64,000 nt of DNA from Nocardia rosealba (GTDB lineage: Bacteria; Actinomycetota; Actinomycetes; Mycobacteriales; Mycobacteriaceae): NCBI RefSeq assembly GCF_020216065.1, contig NZ_JAIWNA010000002.1:372001-436000 (forward strand). The letters are read 5' to 3'. Positions 34,964 through 44,816 of this stretch are shown here, in pieces. The position numbers were made by a program, and so were the translations under genes. The notes under the pieces were generated by a model. It saw only the letters and a list, made by a program, of their open reading frames with translations. It was not told where the DNA came from and made no database searches. Positions within the stretch are counted from its first letter, which is position 1. Every line of letters starts with the position of its first letter.

Positions 34964-35950
34964 ATGCGACCGCACCGATGGACCCCGCCCCGCGCGACCG
35001 CCCGGGCCGCACAGACACAGAGCACCCCCGCGCTGCCTGCGGTTCGGCTGATACCGCTCCCTGGTCAGGGACCGGAAGATGTCGTGCTGACGGCCGACGG
35101 ACACGTGGTCACCGGCACCGAGGACGGTGCCATCTGGCGCATCGACCCGACGGACGGCACCGTCGAGAAGATCGCGCAAGCGGCGGGCAGGCCGCTGGGA
35201 ATGCACGCGGACGCCGACGGTTCGCTGCTGATCTGCGTCGCAGGCCATGGCGTACTCCGACTGGCCCGGGCCGGTGCCGAACTCGAACCGGTGATCACCG
35301 AAGTGGACGGGGAACGCATCATCTTCCCCAGCAATGTGGTGCGCGACGACGACGGCACCGTCTACTTCTCGATCTCGTCGCGACGCTGGCCGTTCGAGCA
35401 GTGGATGGGTGACATCCTCGAGCATTCCGGCAGCGGCAGGCTGGTCCGCCGTGACCCGGCGGGACGGGTGGAGGTGCTGATCGACGGACTGCAGTTCGGC
35501 AACGGGGTGGTGCTGGCGCCGGACCGGTCCTGTGTGCTGGTCGCCGAGACCGGCGCCTACCGGATCACCCGGTATTGGCTGTCGGGTCCGCGCGCGGGCA
35601 CCGTCGATCGTCTCGTCGAGAACCTGCCCGGTTCGCCGGACAACATGCTCCTCGGCAGCGACGGTCTGGTCTGGGTCGGGATGGTGGCACCACGCAACCC
35701 GCTGCTGGACCGGATGCTGGCCCTGCCGGGCATCTTCCGGCGCCTGACCTGGGCGCTGCCCGAGTGGCTCCGCCCGGCGCCCGCCCGCTCCGCGTGGGTG
35801 ATCGCGCTCGACCTGGACGGCACGGTGGTGCACGACCTGCAACGGGCGGGCGACGATTTCGCGATGGTCACCTCGGTGATCGAGCACCAGGGCACCCTGT
35901 ATCTCGGCAGTCTTTCCGAATCGGCCCTCGGGGTGAGCGCGGTGCCGTGA
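34964..35950 (+). CDS. SMP-30/gluconolactonase/strictosidine-synthase-like beta-propeller
   Basis: About 328 residues forming a six-bladed propeller; segments GPEDVVLTADGHVVTGTEDG, FPSNVVRDDDGTVYFSIS, QFGNGVVLAPDRSCVLVAET and GSPDNMLLGSDGLVWVGM are the strictosidine-synthase-like repeats with the Asn/Asp metal ligands. Probably a lactonase or esterase; substrate unknown. ATG 34964 has AAAGGG 7 bases upstream; ATG 34958 is too close to it. Proximity to gluconokinase is suggestive of gluconolactone use, but the sequence is closer to the strictosidine-like branch. Confidence 0.82.
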   Translation: MRPHRWTPPRATARAAQTQSTPALPAVRLIPLPGQGPEDVVLTADGHVVTGTEDGAIWRIDPTDGTVEKIAQAAGRPLGMHADADGSLLICVAGHGVLRLARAGAELEPVITEVDGERIIFPSNVVRDDDGTVYFSISSRRWPFEQWMGDILEHSGSGRLVRRDPAGRVEVLIDGLQFGNGVVLAPDRSCVLVAETGAYRITRYWLSGPRAGTVDRLVENLPGSPDNMLLGSDGLVWVGMVAPRNPLLDRMLALPGIFRRLTWALPEWLRPAPARSAWVIALDLDGTVVHDLQRAGDDFAMVTSVIEHQGTLYLGSLSESALGVSAVP

Positions 35951-36006
35951 CGTGCGCAGTATCGTCGGTAGCCGACCCGATGAGACTGCGGAGGGATGGC
36001 TCGACG

Positions 36007-36738
36007 ATGTCCAAGCCCTGCCTGTTGCTTCAGCTTCGTCCCGAACGTGCCGCGTCCGACGACGAGTACGCCGCGCTGCTACGCGCGGCCGAACTCACCG
36101 ACGACGAGGTGGTGCGCATAGAGATGGATCGGGGGCTTCCCGAGCTCGACCTGGACGACTTCTGCGCCGTGATCGTCGGCGGCGGGCCGAGCAATGTGAG
36201 CGCGCCGGAGCAGGACAAGTACGACTACCAGCGGCGGTTCGAACCGCCGCTGCGCGCGCTGCTCACCGAGATCGTCGACCGGGATTTTCCGTACTTCGGC
36301 GCCTGCTACGGCCTGGGCATCCTGGCCGACGTGCTCGGCGGTGAGGTCGGCCCCGACCGCTACGGCGAAGCTGTCGGCGCGAGTACGGTCGTGTTGGTCG
36401 ACGGCGCCGAGGACCCCTTGCTCACCGGCATCCCGCGTTCGTTCCGCGCCTTCGTCGGTCACAAAGAGGCCTGCCAGGACGTGCCGCCGGGCGCGGTGCT
36501 GCTCGCCGGTTCCGAGGGTTGCCCCGTGCAGATGATCCGGGTGGGGCGCAATGTGTACGCCACCCAGTTCCATCCCGAACTCGACGGCACCGGGCTGGCC
36601 GTGCGGATCGAGGCCTACCGGCACGCGGGCTATTTCGACCCGAGCGAGGCGGACATGCTGGCCGAACTCGGCCGTCGTGAGTCGGTGCCGGTGCCGCGGG
36701 AACTGTTGCGGCGCTTCATCTCGCGCTCTCGCGGGTAG
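36007..36738 (+). CDS. Class I glutamine amidotransferase domain protein
   Basis: 243 residues. The nucleophile Cys is in YFGACYGLGIL, and the catalytic His in YATQFHPELDG; Glu follows in PE, completing the triad. The oxyanion segment VIVGGGPSNVSAPE is intact. No synthase domain is fused or adjacent, so this is a stand-alone GATase1 like YfeJ or a gamma-glutamyl hydrolase; the ammonia acceptor is unknown. GGAGGGAT precedes the ATG. The 3' end overlaps the convergent gene by 23 bases. Confidence 0.88.
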   Translation: MSKPCLLLQLRPERAASDDEYAALLRAAELTDDEVVRIEMDRGLPELDLDDFCAVIVGGGPSNVSAPEQDKYDYQRRFEPPLRALLTEIVDRDFPYFGACYGLGILADVLGGEVGPDRYGEAVGASTVVLVDGAEDPLLTGIPRSFRAFVGHKEACQDVPPGAVLLAGSEGCPVQMIRVGRNVYATQFHPELDGTGLAVRIEAYRHAGYFDPSEADMLAELGRRESVPVPRELLRRFISRSRG

Positions 36739-37312
36739 CCCGGACGGTGGACGGCAGCGGGTGGTCGGGTTCCAGCGCGGGCAGACCGTCGATGCTGGCG
36801 GAGTTGTCGCCCGCGATGCGCCGCGCGAAGTCCGCGTCGGTGCGGCGGGTGTGGGCCTCGTCGAGAACGGAACGCTCCTCGACCAGGTCCATCCTCGGCA
36901 CCGACCAGCCGCACGAATCGGCGATGCGGTCGACCGAGACCACGATCACCGCGCGGATACCGGGATGCTCGGTGCCGAATCGCGCACGCAGCGTGTCGAA
37001 TTCGGGGGAGTCGGGCCGCACGACCCGCCCGGTGCCCAGCAGGCGCAGAATGCGGGCGACGCGGGAGAACGAGCAGAACATCACGGTGATGCGGCCGTTG
37101 TCGCGCAGGTGCGCGATCGTCTCCGACCCGCTGCCGAACAGATCGAGGTAGGCGACGGTGTGGTCGTCGAGGACGGCGAAGGTGTCACGGTATCCCTTGG
37201 GGGACACATTGATATGACCGCCGGAGGAGGGTGCGGTCCCCACGAAGTACATCGGCTGGTCGGCGATGAATGCCCGTAATTTGTCGTCGATCCGGTCGAA
37301 CACCTTGGCCAT
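36716..37312 (-). CDS. Pyridoxamine 5'-phosphate oxidase-family flavoprotein
   Basis: 198 residues with the split-barrel FMN fold: YFVGTAPSSGGHINVSPKG, TVAYLDLFGSGSETIAHLRDN, ITVMFCSF. It matches the actinobacterial group close to F420/FMN-binding PPOX proteins, and the C-terminal IRAVIVVSVDRIADSCGWSVP is typical. Activity unknown. The long in-frame N-terminal extension beyond 37312 is not credible. Confidence 0.85.
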   Translation of the reverse strand: MAKVFDRIDDKLRAFIADQPMYFVGTAPSSGGHINVSPKGYRDTFAVLDDHTVAYLDLFGSGSETIAHLRDNGRITVMFCSFSRVARILRLLGTGRVVRPDSPEFDTLRARFGTEHPGIRAVIVVSVDRIADSCGWSVPRMDLVEERSVLDEAHTRRTDADFARRIAGDNSASIDGLPALEPDHPLPSTVRATRESAR

Positions 37313-37434
37313 GACGCACTTTCCGGTCCCGCCGGGCGGCGAGCTCCCCGTGGTCGAGTGTATCGACCGCGACGTTGGATTCACGGTGAGAGTTATCGCA
37401 GACGGCGCCCATGGTGGTGACCGACGATGGGGCC

Positions 37435-38253
37435 ATGACGCAGACCGCTCCCCACCCTGTCCAGCAGCGCTACGCGGACCCGGCCGCCGTCGTTCCCGCG
37501 CAGTGGAACTCTGTGCTGCAGGTGTTGCACGAACACAAATCGGTCCGGCGCTACCTGCCCGATCCGGTCGAACCGGAAACGATCCGGCTCCTGGTTTCGG
37601 CGGCCCAGTCGGCCCCGACCTCGTCGAACCTGCAGGCATGGAGCGTGATCGAGGTCCGTGATCCGGCGCGGCGGGCCCGGCTGGCGGCGGTGGCAGGCGG
37701 TCAGGCGCACATCGAGCAGGCGCCGGTGCTGTTGGTCTGGACCGTCGACTTTGCGCGATTGCGTCAGCTCGCCGACGATCACCGCGCGCCCCTCGACGGC
37801 GCCGACTATCTGGAATCCAGTTACGTCGGCGTGGTCGATGCCGCGCTCGCCGCCCAGAACGCCGTGATCGCCGCCGAATCGCTCGGGCTGGGCACCGTCT
37901 ACATCGGTGCGTTGCGCAACGACCCCGAGCGGGTCGCAGCGGAACTGAACCTGCCCGCCCACGTGTTCCCCATCTTCGGGCTGGTGGTCGGGCACCCGGA
38001 TCCGGCGGAGGGCACCCGGGTCAAGCCGCGACTGCCGCAAGCGGCCGTGCTGCACCAGGAGACCTACGACCTGCCGCGTCAGCGCGGACCGGTCGCCGAG
38101 TACGAGCAGCGGATCGGCGCGGTCTACGGCGACCAGGGCCTCCCGTTCTCCTGGACCGAGCGGGTACTGGCCCGGCTCGGCTCCGAAGCCTCGCTCAACG
38201 GCCGGCACCGGCTCCGGGAGTCCCTGGTGGCCATGGGATTCCGGCTCCGCTGA
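37435..38253 (+). CDS. Nitroreductase-family oxidoreductase (NfsA-like)
   Basis: 272 residues. FMN-binding segments HKSVRRYLPDPV, SAAQSAPTSSNLQAWSV and the NADPH-binding C-terminal lobe (PRLPQAAVLHQETY) are those of NfsA/FRP flavoreductases. It probably reduces nitro compounds, quinones or flavins. It might supply reduced FMN to monooxygenases such as those at 48.4-50.7 kb, but it is 7 kb away and unlinked. ATG 37435 is chosen; an in-frame GTG at 37411 adds eight residues. Confidence 0.88.
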   Translation: MTQTAPHPVQQRYADPAAVVPAQWNSVLQVLHEHKSVRRYLPDPVEPETIRLLVSAAQSAPTSSNLQAWSVIEVRDPARRARLAAVAGGQAHIEQAPVLLVWTVDFARLRQLADDHRAPLDGADYLESSYVGVVDAALAAQNAVIAAESLGLGTVYIGALRNDPERVAAELNLPAHVFPIFGLVVGHPDPAEGTRVKPRLPQAAVLHQETYDLPRQRGPVAEYEQRIGAVYGDQGLPFSWTERVLARLGSEASLNGRHRLRESLVAMGFRLR

Positions 38254-38259
38254 GGCGGT

Positions 38260-39252
<993 letters not shown>

Positions 39253-39396
39253 GAGTCTCCTTCGCGTGAAAATCCCCTCAGTAGGCCAACCGGCACGGCG
39301 GCTCCGGTATTTCCGCGCGAGCGGTAGGGGTGATCGGCGGCACGGTTGCGGCGCGGTAGCGTGCAGGACTGTTCGACACGAAGGAAGGATCCCGCC

Positions 39397-40812
39397 ATGT
39401 CCGCTGACGGTCCCGGCCTACCCACCGCCGCGCCGACCGAAGCCCCCACCGCTCCGTCGGAAGAGGGTTACGCGCGCGGGCTCAATCCGCGCACGATCCA
39501 GATGATCGCCATCGGCGGCGCCATCGGCACCGGCCTCTTCTACGGCTCCGGTGCGGCGATCGAGCAGGCGGGCCCCTCGCTGATCCTGGCCTACCTCGCC
39601 GCCGGACTGGCGATCTTCGTCATCATGCGCGCGCTCGGTGAGCTGCTCACCTACCGTCCGGTGTCGGGCAGCTTCGCCGAGTACGCGCACGAGTTCCTCG
39701 GCCGGTTCGCCGGATTCGCCACGGGGTGGTCCTACTGGGCGGTGTGGGTGTCGACCTGTATGGCCGAGATCACCGTCGCCGGGCACTACGTGCAGTACTG
39801 GTTCGACATTCCGCAGTGGGTGACCGCGCTGGTGGTGCTTGCGGTGCTGTTCACCGCCAACCTGATCTCGGTGCGGATCTTCGGTGAGGGCGAGTTCTGG
39901 TTCTCGGCGATCAAGGTGACCGCGATCCTGGCGATGATCCTGATCGGCATCGGCGTGCTGGTGTTCGGGTTCGGGCACGCCGCCGATCCGACGGTCACCA
40001 ACCTGTGGGCCGACGGCGGGGTGTTCCCGCACGGCTTCGGACAGACCCTGCTGGTATTGCAGATCGTCGTCTTCGCTTATGTCGGTGTCGAATTGGTCGG
40101 CGTGACGGCGGGGGAGGCCCGTGACCCGAAGACCACCCTGCGCAAGGCGATCAACACCCTGCCCTTCCGCATCGGGCTATTCTATGTGGGCGCGCTCGTG
40201 GTCATCATGTCGGTGGCGAGCTGGCGCAGCTTCCATGCCGGGCGCAGCCCGTTCGTCGAGGTGTTCGAGCAGATCGGCATCCCGGCCGCGGCGGGCATCA
40301 TCAACTTCGTGCTGCTCACCGCCGCGCTGTCGTCGTGCAACTCCGGCATCTACTCGACCGGCCGGATGCTGCGCAGTCTCGCGTTGCGCGACGAGGCGCC
40401 CGGCCCGTTCGCGAAGCTGAGCAAGCAGTCGGTGCCGTTCACCGGTATCTGCGCCTCGGCGGCGGCGATGGTGATCGGTGTGGTGGTGAACGTGATCTCG
40501 CCGGACAAGGCTTTCGCCTACATCACCTCGGTGAGCACGGTCGGCATCATCGTGGTGTGGAGCGTGATCCTGGTGTGCCACTTGAAGTATCGCGCCAAGG
40601 TTCGCGCCGGGGAACTGCCCGCCAGCGACTACCGCCTGCCCGGCGCGCCCGTGACCACCTGGGCGGCTCTCGGTTTCCTCGGCCTGGTCGTGATCCTGCT
40701 GCTGTGGACCGACGGTGGGCGCACCGCCCTGGTCGTCGGTGCAGTGTGGGCTGCGCTGGTGTGCGTCGGCTACTACACCTTCGGCCGCAAGGGGGCCGCG
40801 CACACCCGCTGA
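39397..40812 (+). CDS. APC-family amino acid permease (AnsP/GabP/LysP type)
   Basis: 471 residues with 12 membrane segments. After a short Pro/Ala-rich cytoplasmic head, [26 protein letters not shown] gives the family signature (TC 2.A.3.1), and [18 protein letters not shown] is the conserved segment after TM8. Proton-coupled amino acid uptake; substrate not resolvable. GAAGGAAGGA precedes the ATG. Confidence 0.92.
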   Translation: MSADGPGLPTAAPTEAPTAPSEEGYARGLNPRTIQMIAIGGAIGTGLFYGSGAAIEQAGPSLILAYLAAGLAIFVIMRALGELLTYRPVSGSFAEYAHEFLGRFAGFATGWSYWAVWVSTCMAEITVAGHYVQYWFDIPQWVTALVVLAVLFTANLISVRIFGEGEFWFSAIKVTAILAMILIGIGVLVFGFGHAADPTVTNLWADGGVFPHGFGQTLLVLQIVVFAYVGVELVGVTAGEARDPKTTLRKAINTLPFRIGLFYVGALVVIMSVASWRSFHAGRSPFVEVFEQIGIPAAAGIINFVLLTAALSSCNSGIYSTGRMLRSLALRDEAPGPFAKLSKQSVPFTGICASAAAMVIGVVVNVISPDKAFAYITSVSTVGIIVVWSVILVCHLKYRAKVRAGELPASDYRLPGAPVTTWAALGFLGLVVILLLWTDGGRTALVVGAVWAALVCVGYYTFGRKGAAHTR

Positions 40813-40943
40813 GTCCGTCGGCCCCGTTTGCTGGAAAGCCGCTGGCAGACAAGCGATTTCTGTCATACCCCATCGGTATCGTCGAAGTGTCACACAACTG
40901 GCCCGGCGAGTGTTGCCGGGCGGTGCGAGAACGGGGGCACGAC

Positions 40944-42203
40944 ATGAGTGACGACTTCCGCGGCGATCTGCGTCCACCACGCAGGCACGGAACCACCTGG
41001 CGCGAATCGGAATACCGGATCCTCGCCGACGACCTGCGGGCAGGGGCCGACCTGGCCAACACCGCCCGCACGCTCGGGCGCACGGAATCGGCGATCCGCA
41101 CCGCGCTGCGCAACTTCGTCCCACCCGAGGAACGGGTCTCCACCGCCGAACGAGAACGGTGGGTACGCACGCGCCTGGTCGCCGAACCCGAATGGGACTG
41201 GTGGGCCGTGGTGATCGACCAGCACCGCCGCTCCGGCAGCCGCTTGTGGTTCACCCGCCACGAACACTGTGCCCGGATCGGCTGGCGCCGTAAGACACCC
41301 ATGCCCGCGCTCGCCCAGGAACTCGACACCTCGGAACTCTCGGCCGCCGAGTTGCTGCGCTCACTCGGCCTCGTAGAGAGCATCGAGGAAGCCGCCGACC
41401 GACTCGGCGCCACCCCGGGACACGCGCTGGCCGAACGGGTTTCGGCCCGCCGCGACCGCGCCGTCGGCGCCCGCTGGATTCTGGTGGTCGACGGCGCCGC
41501 GGGAACGACCCACCCCCGCAACGCGCCGACCCGCCGCCACATCTCCCTGCACGAGACCCGCGCCGCCGCCGAAGCCGAACGCGACCGCATCCTCGCCTGG
41601 CACCAGCGCCTCACCGCCTCGGCTCGGCGTAGCGGGCCGCCAACCGAACAGGACATCGACAGCCCGTACACATACGGCGACACGACAGCCCTGCGTGACC
41701 ATGGCGCACCCGCACCCGCACCCGCAGCCGCACCCGCACCGGCGGACCGGTCGCATCGGTCGGCGCATTCGGACCAAGGCGCCGCGGCTCTGCCCAGCGT
41801 CGGCGACCTCGCCGAGACGGCCCGGCCGCATCGGCAGGCGCGTGCCGATGGCGACGCCGCGGCGTCGTCCGGGCCGGGCGATGCCCGCGAGTCGGTGTGG
41901 TGGACCATCGCCGAACGCGGGCTCGGCGCGAGCTCCGGACCGACTCGGTGCGGTGAGTTCGCCGCGGTGGGCGGCGGTGGTGAGGTCGCCGCGGAGGCGC
42001 TGGCGGTGGGCGACATCATCAGGGTGCCGGTTCCCGACGGGTTCCTCCAGGACCGCATCATCGCGATCGCTCGCGCGGGCGCGGGCGCTCCGGTCACCGT
42101 CGACCTCGCGCCCGTCGCGAACTCGCGGATCCGTCGTGTCGTCGAGTTCGGGCCGCAGGAGCGGGTCGAGGTGGTGCGGCACACCGAGCAACGATCCGCC
42201 TGA
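40944..42203 (+). CDS. Hypothetical protein with N-terminal Myb/HTH-like segment
   Basis: 419 residues, no family that I recognise. The N-terminus (TTWRESEYRILADDLRAGAD then NTARTLGRTESAIRTAL, residues 13-50) resembles a SANT/Myb or Gene Transfer Agent-like helix-turn-helix that recognises DNA. The middle (60-225) is Arg/Trp-rich and may repeat a degenerate version. A low-complexity Ala/Pro run (APAPAPAAAPAPA) near 250 separates a C-terminal region with a small beta domain (EALAVGDIIRVPVPDG, SRIRRVVEFGPQERVEVV). No membrane segment. Codon bias matches neighbours, so it is real. A DNA-binding role is a guess. Confidence 0.6.
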   Translation: MSDDFRGDLRPPRRHGTTWRESEYRILADDLRAGADLANTARTLGRTESAIRTALRNFVPPEERVSTAERERWVRTRLVAEPEWDWWAVVIDQHRRSGSRLWFTRHEHCARIGWRRKTPMPALAQELDTSELSAAELLRSLGLVESIEEAADRLGATPGHALAERVSARRDRAVGARWILVVDGAAGTTHPRNAPTRRHISLHETRAAAEAERDRILAWHQRLTASARRSGPPTEQDIDSPYTYGDTTALRDHGAPAPAPAAAPAPADRSHRSAHSDQGAAALPSVGDLAETARPHRQARADGDAAASSGPGDARESVWWTIAERGLGASSGPTRCGEFAAVGGGGEVAAEALAVGDIIRVPVPDGFLQDRIIAIARAGAGAPVTVDLAPVANSRIRRVVEFGPQERVEVVRHTEQRSA

Positions 42204-42217
42204 CCGCGACCACGAAC

Positions 42218-42238
42218 CGACGCTCGCGGCGGGCGTCG
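42218..42238. terminator. Possible hairpin between convergent genes
   Basis: CGACGC (42218-42223) pairs with GCGTCG (42233-42238) around a 9-base GC-rich loop, 15 bases after the stop of the upstream gene. A short stem without a U-tract, so only tentative. Confidence 0.35.
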
Positions 42239-42360
42239 ACCGGACACCCTGGTATCGGCGGTGCCCCACAACCGCCGCGTGCGCGACACCGGTGACGCCT
42301 CGGCGCGGGCAGCCGTCGGTCCGCGTGTGACCGGATGTCGGGTGCCGCCGCGGTGGTCCG

Positions 42361-43770
42361 TCAGTCGGCGGCGGTACGTCCGGGCATGGTGGCGGCCGCC
42401 GCGAACATGATCACCGCCATGGTCAGGATGGCGGCGAACACCAGGTGGATGCCGGAGGCCAGTTCGGTGGGAGTCGGGTGGTCGGGGTCGGTGATGCCGG
42501 TGTTGACGATGGCGCCGAACACCGCGACTCCGAGGGCGCTGCCGAGGGAGCGGGCGAACATGTTGGCCGAGGTCACCACGCCCCGTTCCTGCCAGGGGGC
42601 GCTGTTCTGCGCCGCGATGAGGGTGGGGGAGGCGACCAGGCCCATGCCGCCGCCGATCAGGAAGCACGAACCCGCGATCTGCCACGGGCTGGTCCCGGCA
42701 TCGATGAACAGTGTTGTCGCGCAACCGATGACGGCGAGTGTGCTGCCGAGCAGACCGGCGATGCGGAATCCCCAGCGCAGGTACAACCGGCCCGACAGTG
42801 TCGCCGCCAGCGGCCAGCCGAGGGTGAGTCCGCCGACGGTGAGCCCGGCGACGAGGGCGGTGGTGCCGAGCACTCCCTGGGCGAAAGTCGGGACGTAGGA
42901 AGTCAATCCGAGCACCACCGCACCGACGAGCAGCGACACCGTACTGCTGGCGATCACGATCCGCCGCGTGAAAACCCACAGCGGCAGGACCGGATTGGGC
43001 ACCCGCAGTTCGACGACGGCGAACAGCGCGAGCACCACCGCGCTGCCCGCGAACAGAGCGATCGACACCGGCGAACCCCACGCCCACGCCTGCCCGCCTT
43101 CGAGCAGCGCCAGGATCAGCGCCCCCGCGCCGAGCGTGAGCAGCACCGCCCCGAGGTAGTCGATCCGCTGACGGGTCCGCGGCGCCGATTCGGCGAAGTG
43201 CCGCACCAACATCCACGCCGCGACCGCGCACAGCGGCAGGTTGATCAGGAAGATCCACCGCCAGTCCGCGTGATCGGAGAGCAGCCCACCCAGCAGCGGA
43301 CCGAGCACCGCCGACCCGGCCCACACGCCCGCCATGTACCCCTGAACCTTGGCCCGTTCGGTCAGGTTGTAGAGGTCGCTGGCGATGACCATCGTCATCG
43401 GCTGGATCGCGCCGGCGCCGATTCCCTGGATGGCACGAAAGACGATGAGCGCCAGCATGCTCGAGGCCAGCCCGCACAGCAGCGAGCCGACCGCGAACAC
43501 GGCGATCCCGAACAGGATCACCGGCTTACGCCCCACCATGTCGGCGAGCTTGCCGTAGATCGGCACCGTCACCGCCTGTGCCAGCAGGTAGATCGAGAAC
43601 AACCACGGGAACATCGCGAATCCACCGAGCGAGTCGGTGATGGTGAGCACCGCCGTGGCGATGATGGTGGAGTCGAGCGCGATCAACGAGGTCGAGAGCA
43701 TGAGCGAGGCGAGTACCGCACCCCGTTCGGATCGCAACCCGACAGCCGTGTCCGCCGTATCGGTCGCCAC
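42361..43770 (-). CDS. MFS multidrug exporter, DHA2 (14-TM) family
   Basis: 469 residues with 14 predicted membrane segments. SLIALDSTIIATAVLTITDSL (motif D1), GKLADMVGRKPVIL (motif A) and GIGAGAIQPMTMVI (motif C, antiporter) identify a drug:H+ antiporter of the EmrB/QacA group. The GTG start at 43770 has AAAGGAC upstream. No adjacent TetR or MarR regulator is present; the nearest regulator is the IclR gene just upstream in the same direction (254 bp from its start side), probably unrelated. Confidence 0.92.
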   Translation of the reverse strand: MATDTADTAVGLRSERGAVLASLMLSTSLIALDSTIIATAVLTITDSLGGFAMFPWLFSIYLLAQAVTVPIYGKLADMVGRKPVILFGIAVFAVGSLLCGLASSMLALIVFRAIQGIGAGAIQPMTMVIASDLYNLTERAKVQGYMAGVWAGSAVLGPLLGGLLSDHADWRWIFLINLPLCAVAAWMLVRHFAESAPRTRQRIDYLGAVLLTLGAGALILALLEGGQAWAWGSPVSIALFAGSAVVLALFAVVELRVPNPVLPLWVFTRRIVIASSTVSLLVGAVVLGLTSYVPTFAQGVLGTTALVAGLTVGGLTLGWPLAATLSGRLYLRWGFRIAGLLGSTLAVIGCATTLFIDAGTSPWQIAGSCFLIGGGMGLVASPTLIAAQNSAPWQERGVVTSANMFARSLGSALGVAVFGAIVNTGITDPDHPTPTELASGIHLVFAAILTMAVIMFAAAATMPGRTAAD

Positions 43771-43859
43771 TGCGGTCCTTTCCTCGACTAACCAATCGGT
43801 CCACGGTATCCGGCGCGCCCGCGTTCGCGCGCGGGGATTTCCGTGCCGGACGGGCCGGG

Positions 43860-44606
43860 TCAGGCCGCCGCGAACTTGGCGGCGATCTCGGCCGCGGTGA
43901 CCTTGGCCAACTCCACGAAGAACGGCACCCGTTCGTCGATCATCAGCGTGACGGGTCCGCGCAGGCCGAGCGCGAATCGGCAGCGGCCCTCGGGGTCGAG
44001 GATCGGTAGGCCGATGGTGCGGAATCCGGGGTCGAGTTCGCGGTCGTTGAACGCGTAGCCGCGTTCGCGGGTGGTGACGAGTTCGGCGCGCAGTTCTTCG
44101 GGTCCGGTCACGGACCGTTCGGTGCCTTCTTCGTAGGGCAGCGAACGCAACTCGTCGTCATCGACGTCGGACCAGGCGAGCAGTGCTTTGCCGAGCGCGC
44201 TGGCGTGCAGCGGCAGCCGGACACCCTGCAGCTTGTGCCCGTCGCTCTCGCGCCACCGGCTGGTACCGAGCAGGACGGCGTGGATTCCGTGGCGGGTGGC
44301 GACCGAGCCGGTCGCCCCGGTGGTGGCGGCGAGCTGTTCGAGGCAGGGCTCGGCGAGGTAGATCTTGTGCTGGCGGTAGGCGATCTGGCCGTACTCGGCC
44401 AGTGCCCCGCCCATGCGATACCGGCTGGACTCGGCGTCCTTCTCCAGGAAGCCCGCCTGTACCAGCGCGCCGAGCAACCGGTGCGTGGTGCTGACCGCAA
44501 GTCCTTGTGCGCGTGCGACTTCCGAGACACCGCGTTCCTCGCCACCGCGGAAGCAGTCGAGTACAGACAGGGCTCGGGTGACAGTCTGCACGCTGGAGGT
44601 CTCCAC
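43860..44606 (-). CDS. IclR-family transcriptional regulator
   Basis: 248 residues. The winged helix-turn-helix is at residues 1-70 (TVTRALSVLDCFRGGEERGVSEVARAQG split by a turn, then STTHRLLGALVQAGFLEKD) and the IclR effector domain fills the rest (LPLHASALGKALLAW; GYAFNDRELDPGFRTIGLPI). GTG start at 44606 without a ribosome site. It is divergent from the organosulfur operon beginning at 44817, with several inverted repeats in the 210-bp gap, so it very probably controls that operon. Confidence 0.9.
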   Translation of the reverse strand: METSSVQTVTRALSVLDCFRGGEERGVSEVARAQGLAVSTTHRLLGALVQAGFLEKDAESSRYRMGGALAEYGQIAYRQHKIYLAEPCLEQLAATTGATGSVATRHGIHAVLLGTSRWRESDGHKLQGVRLPLHASALGKALLAWSDVDDDELRSLPYEEGTERSVTGPEELRAELVTTRERGYAFNDRELDPGFRTIGLPILDPEGRCRFALGLRGPVTLMIDERVPFFVELAKVTAAEIAAKFAAA

Positions 44607-44619
44607 GAACCGAAGGTAA

Positions 44620-44644
44620 CACAGGCATTGTGCGCAAGCCTGTG
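44620..44644. promoter_or_regulatory. Inverted repeat just upstream of iclR
   Basis: CACAGGC (44620-44626) is mirrored by GCCTGTG (44638-44644) with 11 bases between them containing TTGTGCGCAA. It lies 14-38 bases above the IclR start, well placed for autorepression. Confidence 0.5.
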
Positions 44645-44650
44645 GGTGTA

Positions 44651-44743
44651 TTCCGGTATATGGAAAGCATCGCGGCGTGAAGACCGTGCAATTGCCATAA
44701 ATCTGCGAATGCCTTCGTGTCAAGCTTTCCGATCCACGGAAAG
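44651..44743. promoter_or_regulatory. Two TTCC-N7-GGAA sites upstream of the organosulfur operon
   Basis: Two related dyads: TTCC-N7-GGAA at 44651-44665 and CTTTCC-N7-GGAAAG at 44725-44743. Both share the trailing GGAAAG(G)CAT and the same spacer length; their centres are 76 bases apart. They occupy the region between the IclR gene and the binding-protein gene and are candidate operators for IclR or a second sulfur regulator. Confidence 0.55.
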
Positions 44744-44816
44744 GCATACCTCGTTTCGCACGATGCGCGCTCATACGCTCCGAGGGCATCGACCCCGTCC
44801 CGAACAGGAGCCCCGA

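Noticed and set aside
41700..41745. Repeated APAPAP-coding stretch as a possible CRISPR or tandem-repeat locus
   Set aside because: It is a short in-frame Ala/Pro codon repeat inside a coding gene with no spacer structure.
40547..43477. 976-residue minus-strand open frame
   Set aside because: It runs antisense to the permease and hypothetical gene and in a wrong frame over the DHA2 exporter; low-complexity Arg/Gly/Ser composition.
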